DNA from: LDYB01 sp037442385
GTDB lineage: Bacteria > Armatimonadota > Fimbriimonadia > Fimbriimonadales > GBS-DC
Reading direction: 5' to 3'
Assembly: GCA_037442385.1 (NCBI GenBank)
Contig: JBBIQJ010000009.1
Location: 1 to 31,300 of the forward strand
Length of the DNA stretch: 31,300 nucleotides
Shown: positions 28,059-31,300 of the stretch, one piece after another
How positions within the stretch are numbered: the stretch's first letter is position 1
Layout: each line of letters begins with the position of its first letter
The notes under the pieces: generated by a model
Database searches by the model: none
Told to the model about the DNA's origin: nothing
What the model saw: the letters and a program-made list of their open reading frames with translations, nothing else
Translations under genes and position numbers: made by a program

Positions 28059-29123
28059 ATGAGACGATGCGGGAGTGCGGCATGGGTGATTGTGATGGCG
28101 TGCGCGCTGGGCATACATGCTCAGGAAACGCCCCGCTCGGTGATCGATTTTGAGAAGGCAGACCACGGCTGGCTGGTCTTCCCGGGCTTCGACGGCAGAA
28201 TCGAGTTGACCCGCAACCCCCTGGATGTGAAAGAAGGGGCGCAGGCGCTTCTATACACCTATGTCGCGCTACAGGGCAAACTGAACGGCATCATTCGGCT
28301 GGAACCCGAAGAGTGGGCGCAGGCGTTCCGATTCTGGGTCAAAACCGACCGCCCGACCCTGCTCGCGATGGTGATTCAGGAAGAAAGCGGCGAGCGCTGG
28401 AACGCGCCGTTCTGGGTCCACGGCAACCGCTGGCAGCAGGTGACGCTGACTCTTTCGGACTTTACTCTCGCTGAGGATGTGAAGCCCGACAATAACCGAC
28501 TCGACATGAACCAGGCTCAGGCAATTGGACTTATTGATGTCGGCGCGCTCTTTTTCACCGCGCCCGAAGCCAAACTCCTGTTCGGCGACTATTCGGGCAC
28601 ACGCGTGTTCTGGATAGACCAGTTCGAGTTCCTCGCGCAAGCGCCCCCTGTCAAGCGCAGCCCCAACGCAATTGATGAGTTTGGGCGCGATTTCGTGATG
28701 TGGATTGCCACCCAGGGGGTCGCCATCCAGCCCGAATCGGGCGGGATGAGCGTCCAGTATGAGAGCCTGATCCCCATTTTTGGCGTCTTGCGTCCGCTGG
28801 AAAAAGGCGCGCTGAGCACCACACAGGGACTAGAGATTGTGATACAGGTCAAAACGCCCACCACACTCGGCGTCTTTGTGGAAGAGGAAGGGGGCGAGCG
28901 TTGGCAAGCCACGTTGAGCGTCGGAGGCGAGAAAGCGCCTGAGCCAAAGCGTGTGCTGTGGAGCGCCTTCACCGTGACCGACGACACCAAAGAAAAAGGC
29001 AACGGCACTCTCGAGCCGAATCGAATCAAGATGATTGGACTGGCAGACCTCGGCGCGCTGATGGGCGAAGGTCCGCAGGCGAACCGATGGCTGATTCGGG
29101 CAGTGAGGAAAATCCCGAAATGA
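28059..29123 (+). CDS. Secreted protein with two repeated beta-sandwich domains
   Basis: The 354-residue protein has a signal peptide (SAAWVIVMACALGIHAQ). Two domains of about 155 residues resemble each other: VIDFEKADHGWLVFPG begins the first and RDFVMWIATQGVAIQP the second. Corresponding ends are RLDMNQAQAIGLIDVGALFF and TLEPNRIKMIGLADLGALM. The domains recall CIA30/CBM11-like jelly rolls; I do not know the exact family. GTGGAGG precedes the ATG, and a TAAACT (28037-28042) may be the -10. The TGA stop overlaps the ATG of the ECF sigma factor gene. It may be a cell-surface sensor for the sigma/anti-sigma pair, but that is only inferred from the coupling. Confidence 0.82.
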   Translation: MRRCGSAAWVIVMACALGIHAQETPRSVIDFEKADHGWLVFPGFDGRIELTRNPLDVKEGAQALLYTYVALQGKLNGIIRLEPEEWAQAFRFWVKTDRPTLLAMVIQEESGERWNAPFWVHGNRWQQVTLTLSDFTLAEDVKPDNNRLDMNQAQAIGLIDVGALFFTAPEAKLLFGDYSGTRVFWIDQFEFLAQAPPVKRSPNAIDEFGRDFVMWIATQGVAIQPESGGMSVQYESLIPIFGVLRPLEKGALSTTQGLEIVIQVKTPTTLGVFVEEEGGERWQATLSVGGEKAPEPKRVLWSAFTVTDDTKEKGNGTLEPNRIKMIGLADLGALMGEGPQANRWLIRAVRKIPK

Positions 29124-29656
29124 GCGACGCACAACTGGTGCAACGCTGTCTTCAGGGCGACACCACCGCGTTCGATACGCTGGTGGAGCGCTACCGAGAT
29201 CGGGTCTTTTCGCTCGCGTTTCGGGTTCTGGGCGATCCCACATGGGCAGAAGACCTGACTCAGGAGGCATTCCTGCGCGCCTACACGCGCCTTGCCCTGT
29301 ACGACGCCACAAAACCGTTTTCCACATGGCTGCTATGCCTTACGGCGCGGCTCTGCCTGAACGCGCGGCGCGACCGCCAGCAGGAGCAGGCGCAGCTGGA
29401 ACGCGCCTCCAAAGCGATGCCGACCCCACCTACAGTGGAGGAATACCTTTACGAACGGGAACGCCAGCGCACGCTCCAGCGCCTGCTGATGCGCCTGCCC
29501 AGAACCCAGCGTATCGCGCTCCTGCTCTATTACCATGAGCAGTTGCCCCTCAGCGCGATTGCCGAGACGCTCCATGCGCCCGAAGGCACGGTCAAAACCT
29601 GGCTCTATCGCGGGCGCGAAAGCCTGCGCCGCTGGATCGAGGAGGAACTGGGATGA
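29120..29656 (+). CDS. ECF-type RNA polymerase sigma factor
   Basis: This 178-residue protein has region 2 (DAQLVQRCLQGDTTAFDTLV, then FRVLGDPTWAEDLTQEAFLR with the DLTQEAF core) and region 4 (LMRLPRTQRIALLLYYHEQL, LSAIAETLHAPEGTVKTWLY, with RGRESLRRWIEEEL at the end). It lacks regions 1 and 3, as ECF sigmas do. ATG 29120 overlaps the upstream stop (ATGA). An in-frame ATG at 29087 would put 11 residues on the N-terminus within the upstream gene. Its stop overlaps the anti-sigma start. Confidence 0.94.
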   Translation: MSDAQLVQRCLQGDTTAFDTLVERYRDRVFSLAFRVLGDPTWAEDLTQEAFLRAYTRLALYDATKPFSTWLLCLTARLCLNARRDRQQEQAQLERASKAMPTPPTVEEYLYERERQRTLQRLLMRLPRTQRIALLLYYHEQLPLSAIAETLHAPEGTVKTWLYRGRESLRRWIEEELG

Positions 29657-30057
29657 GAACCTGTCCCCACGAAGAGGTTCTGCACGCCTACACCGAGGGC
29701 TGGCTGGACGCCAGGAGCCAGCAGGCAATCGAGGCGCATCTCGCTGAATGTCATCAGTGCCAGCGTCGGGTCGCAGGCTGGCAGGCGGTATCGGAAGCGC
29801 TTCGCGCGCTGCCTGTTGTCCCTGCCCCTGCAGGCACACTCCGATCCGCGCAGGCGTCTCATCGCGAGTGGCGCGTCGTACTAACGCTTTCGGCGTGCCT
29901 CGCGGGCGTCGCCCTTTGGCTCTGGCTTGCGGGGTTCTATCAACCCGACTTTAATCGCGTGGCGGAGTGGACACCCTACTCGGTTCTCTCAGAGGGCGCC
30001 CGTCAAGCGGTGGATGCGCTCCTGCTTCTCTGGCACATGCTTCGGGAGGCGTTATAA
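29653..30057 (+). CDS. Zinc-finger anti-sigma factor with one membrane segment
   Basis: The 134-residue protein begins with a ZAS-type domain: CPHEEVLHAYTEGWLDARSQ and then AIEAHLAECHQCQRRV, the H-x3-C-x2-C zinc site. A hydrophobic helix at about 75-92 (VVLTLSACLAGVALWLWL) would place the N-terminal domain in the cytoplasm, where it binds the sigma factor, and a short C-terminal part outside. It overlaps the sigma gene by ATGA and the next gene by one base, so the three form one unit. Confidence 0.92.
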   Translation: MRTCPHEEVLHAYTEGWLDARSQQAIEAHLAECHQCQRRVAGWQAVSEALRALPVVPAPAGTLRSAQASHREWRVVLTLSACLAGVALWLWLAGFYQPDFNRVAEWTPYSVLSEGARQAVDALLLLWHMLREAL

Positions 30058-30554
30058 TGGAGGGTTTAGCGGCGATTCTGGTGTTGTATCTGGCTCTGGT
30101 CGGCGTGGGCGTTCTGAGCCTGACGCTCTGGAGCGATCTCACACGAGGCTATGTGCAGAATCTGCGCCAGCGGAGCGTTAGCGTCTTCTGGCGGGGGATT
30201 ATTGCGACAGCGCTCCTGATGCTGCTGATTGCCGTGTTGGCTCAGGTTGTGAAGCAGGTGGCAAACGAGCGCCCAGTCCAGTTGCTGATGGCGCTCCTGT
30301 TGCTGGCGTATGGGTTGACGGCGCTGGTGGGGTTGGGCGCGACGCTGTGGCATCTGGGCGAGCGCGTCGCGCTGGCGTTTGGCAAGGCGGAGCTGGCGCC
30401 GGGCTGGGCAATCATGCTGGGCGTCACGCTCGTGCTGTCGGTCGTATGGATTCCCGTGTTCGGCTGGGCGCTGGGCATCTACTGGCTGGCACAGTCGGTA
30501 GGGAATGTGGTGGCGGGCGTCGGCCTACCCGAACCGAGGGGCGAGGAAGGTTGA
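30057..30554 (+). CDS. Four-helix membrane protein of the sigma/anti-sigma operon
   Basis: The 165-residue protein has about four membrane segments (AAILVLYLALVGVGVLSLTL, IIATALLMLLIAVLAQVV, LLMALLLLAYGLTALVGLG, AIMLGVTLVLSVVWIPVFGW). The family is not recognised; small integral proteins are common beside ECF/anti-sigma pairs. The ATG at 30057 overlaps the TAA of the preceding gene by one base. A reading back to 29967 lies over the anti-sigma gene. Confidence 0.82.
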   Translation: MEGLAAILVLYLALVGVGVLSLTLWSDLTRGYVQNLRQRSVSVFWRGIIATALLMLLIAVLAQVVKQVANERPVQLLMALLLLAYGLTALVGLGATLWHLGERVALAFGKAELAPGWAIMLGVTLVLSVVWIPVFGWALGIYWLAQSVGNVVAGVGLPEPRGEEG

Positions 30555-30580
30555 GGACAGGACACCGATTCCGCAAGCCC

Positions 30581-30716
30581 ACCTGAATAGTGCTGATGGC
30601 TCAGCGGGTTTTCCTGTTCTGTCGCAAGGATGCGCATTCTACCTCGTGGCACGGTTAATTTTGCCGCGAGGGGCGCGGGAGCCGCGTCCTTCTCAGCGAA
30701 TCCCCCGTTCTTTGCG
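30581..30716 (+). repeat. Diverged intergenic repeat, copy B, with RNA-like fold
   Basis: This copy lies in the 281-bp gap after the membrane gene, in the same orientation as copy A. It folds well. TCTGTCGCAA (30618-30627) pairs with TTGCGACAGA (30712-30721), and CCTCGTGGCA (30642-30651) with TGCCGCGAGG (30662-30671). GGGCGCGG (30671-30678) pairs with CCGCGTCC (30682-30689). Together these make an outer stem around two hairpins. The outer stem is not kept in copy A, so the fold is not proven by covariation. Confidence 0.6.
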
Positions 30717-30835
30717 ACAGAGCAGACTTTCCCCATAACTTCTCTAATCATCACTTCCACGTCAGTACCCGCCTCTGATACCCATCAGCGATTCACGATC
30801 CGTAAGCAGGGTCCACTTCCAAACACCCCCAGCGG

Positions 30836-31300
30836 ATGCAGGTACAATTCCCACTGACGCCTGAAGTTGGGGTGCTGACAGCTCTGATTGACTACTATCT
30901 GGAGTGCCTGGCGCAGGAGCGTCGCGACACGCTGACCGTACTGGAGAGCCGTATCGAACACGCCGTGAACCGACTCCCCGATCACCCCCATGACTGGCGG
31001 TCGCTCCTGGGTTCTTTTGTAGCGCAGTGGGTTGTTCAGCAACTGCGTTCGAACGCCAATCAGGTAGCGCTTTATGCACCCTACACGGTCGTTACCGCGC
31101 GGGGCACTGCGCATGAGCCGCTGGTGGGCGTCGCATGCACCCTCACGCGCGGGCGCCTCGAAATTGATCCCGCCGACTTGTGGATTAGCCCCACCCTGAG
31201 CGTCGAGATGAGCGAATCGGACTTACAGGCGCTTCGGGACACACTGGAGCGAAGCGCCCGAATCTCCCCACAGGCGCTGAAGCAAACGCTCAAATCGATT
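30836..31300 (+). CDS. Unrecognised protein, 3' end outside window
   Basis: The frame is open for 155 codons from ATG 30836 to the window end. An in-frame TAA lies about 30 nt upstream with no other start codon between, so this start is the only one. Visible are a helical N-terminal region (VLTALIDYYLECLAQERRDT, LTVLESRIEHAVNRLP, SLLGSFVAQWVVQQLRSN) and then a mixed strand part (VALYAPYTVVTARGTAHEPL, GVACTLTRGRLEIDPADLWI). It looks like a soluble cytoplasmic protein. No family recognised. No Shine-Dalgarno and no clear -10 were found just upstream. Confidence 0.7.
   Translation, partial: MQVQFPLTPEVGVLTALIDYYLECLAQERRDTLTVLESRIEHAVNRLPDHPHDWRSLLGSFVAQWVVQQLRSNANQVALYAPYTVVTARGTAHEPLVGVACTLTRGRLEIDPADLWISPTLSVEMSESDLQALRDTLERSARISPQALKQTLKSI

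Noticed and set aside
30590..30617. Possible terminator GCTGA-TGGC-TCAGC followed by GGGTTTT after the membrane gene
   Set aside because: The stem is only 5 bp and the T-run is short; it overlaps the repeat copy, so I do not call it a terminator.

Overview
The window is about 60% GC and densely coded, from a thermophile-like, diderm bacterium. I infer the Armatimonadota, probably near the Fimbriimonadales. The inference rests on secreted proteins ending in paired dockerin-like repeats, a DUF1559-type pseudopilin, an S-layer-homology protein found together with lpxD, and type IV pilus parts scattered among unrelated genes. No rRNA, tRNA, CRISPR array, integrase or transposase was seen.

Layout. 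(1) 1-1649: a divergent pair, an NAD-dependent epimerase cut by the window edge and a thiolase, with an inverted repeat in the shared promoter. (2) 1721-6208, minus strand: a five-gene unit of LacI-type repressor, dockerin-tagged lectin-fold protein, pseudopilin, GH16-like protein and a second dockerin-tagged protein. It starts at a consensus TTGACA-N17-TATAAT promoter with two near-identical LacI-type operators just downstream. (3) 6314-8735, minus: rsmI overlapping an acyl-CoA dehydrogenase. (4) 8787-11432, plus: a tetraheme cytochrome fused to a UshA-like domain, an isoprenylcysteine-methyltransferase-like membrane protein, and a PilB/GspE-like protein without the ATPase half. (5) 11496-16763, minus: a molybdenum cofactor operon, moaA - moaC/moaB fusion - TSUP transporter - moeA - moaD - moaE - mobA. 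(6) 16868-18888, minus: rhamnulokinase and a small membrane protein. (7) 18927-19791: a YbjN-like protein converging on tatA-secG. (8) 19870-23611, plus: PII, pilC, a membrane J-domain/TPR protein and lpxD. (9) 23678-27902, plus: an outer-membrane barrel-like protein, a secreted FN3-flavoprotein-SLH protein, and a third dockerin-tagged protein. (10) 28059-30554, plus: a secreted two-domain protein coupled to an ECF sigma factor, its zinc-finger anti-sigma factor and a membrane protein. (11) 30836-end: an unrecognised protein cut by the edge.

Two window-wide patterns stand out. First, about nine genes have a -10 hexamer only 4-9 nt before the start codon and no Shine-Dalgarno sequence, which suggests leaderless mRNAs, while several abundant or secreted products have true leaders with strong Shine-Dalgarno sites. 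Second, three secreted proteins share the same C-terminal Asp-rich paired repeat, although no cohesin is visible. The best candidate for an undescribed system is the LacI-controlled pseudopilin/GH16/dockerin locus. A diverged repeat of about 130 bp, present twice in the non-coding gaps and foldable, is a second item worth following.
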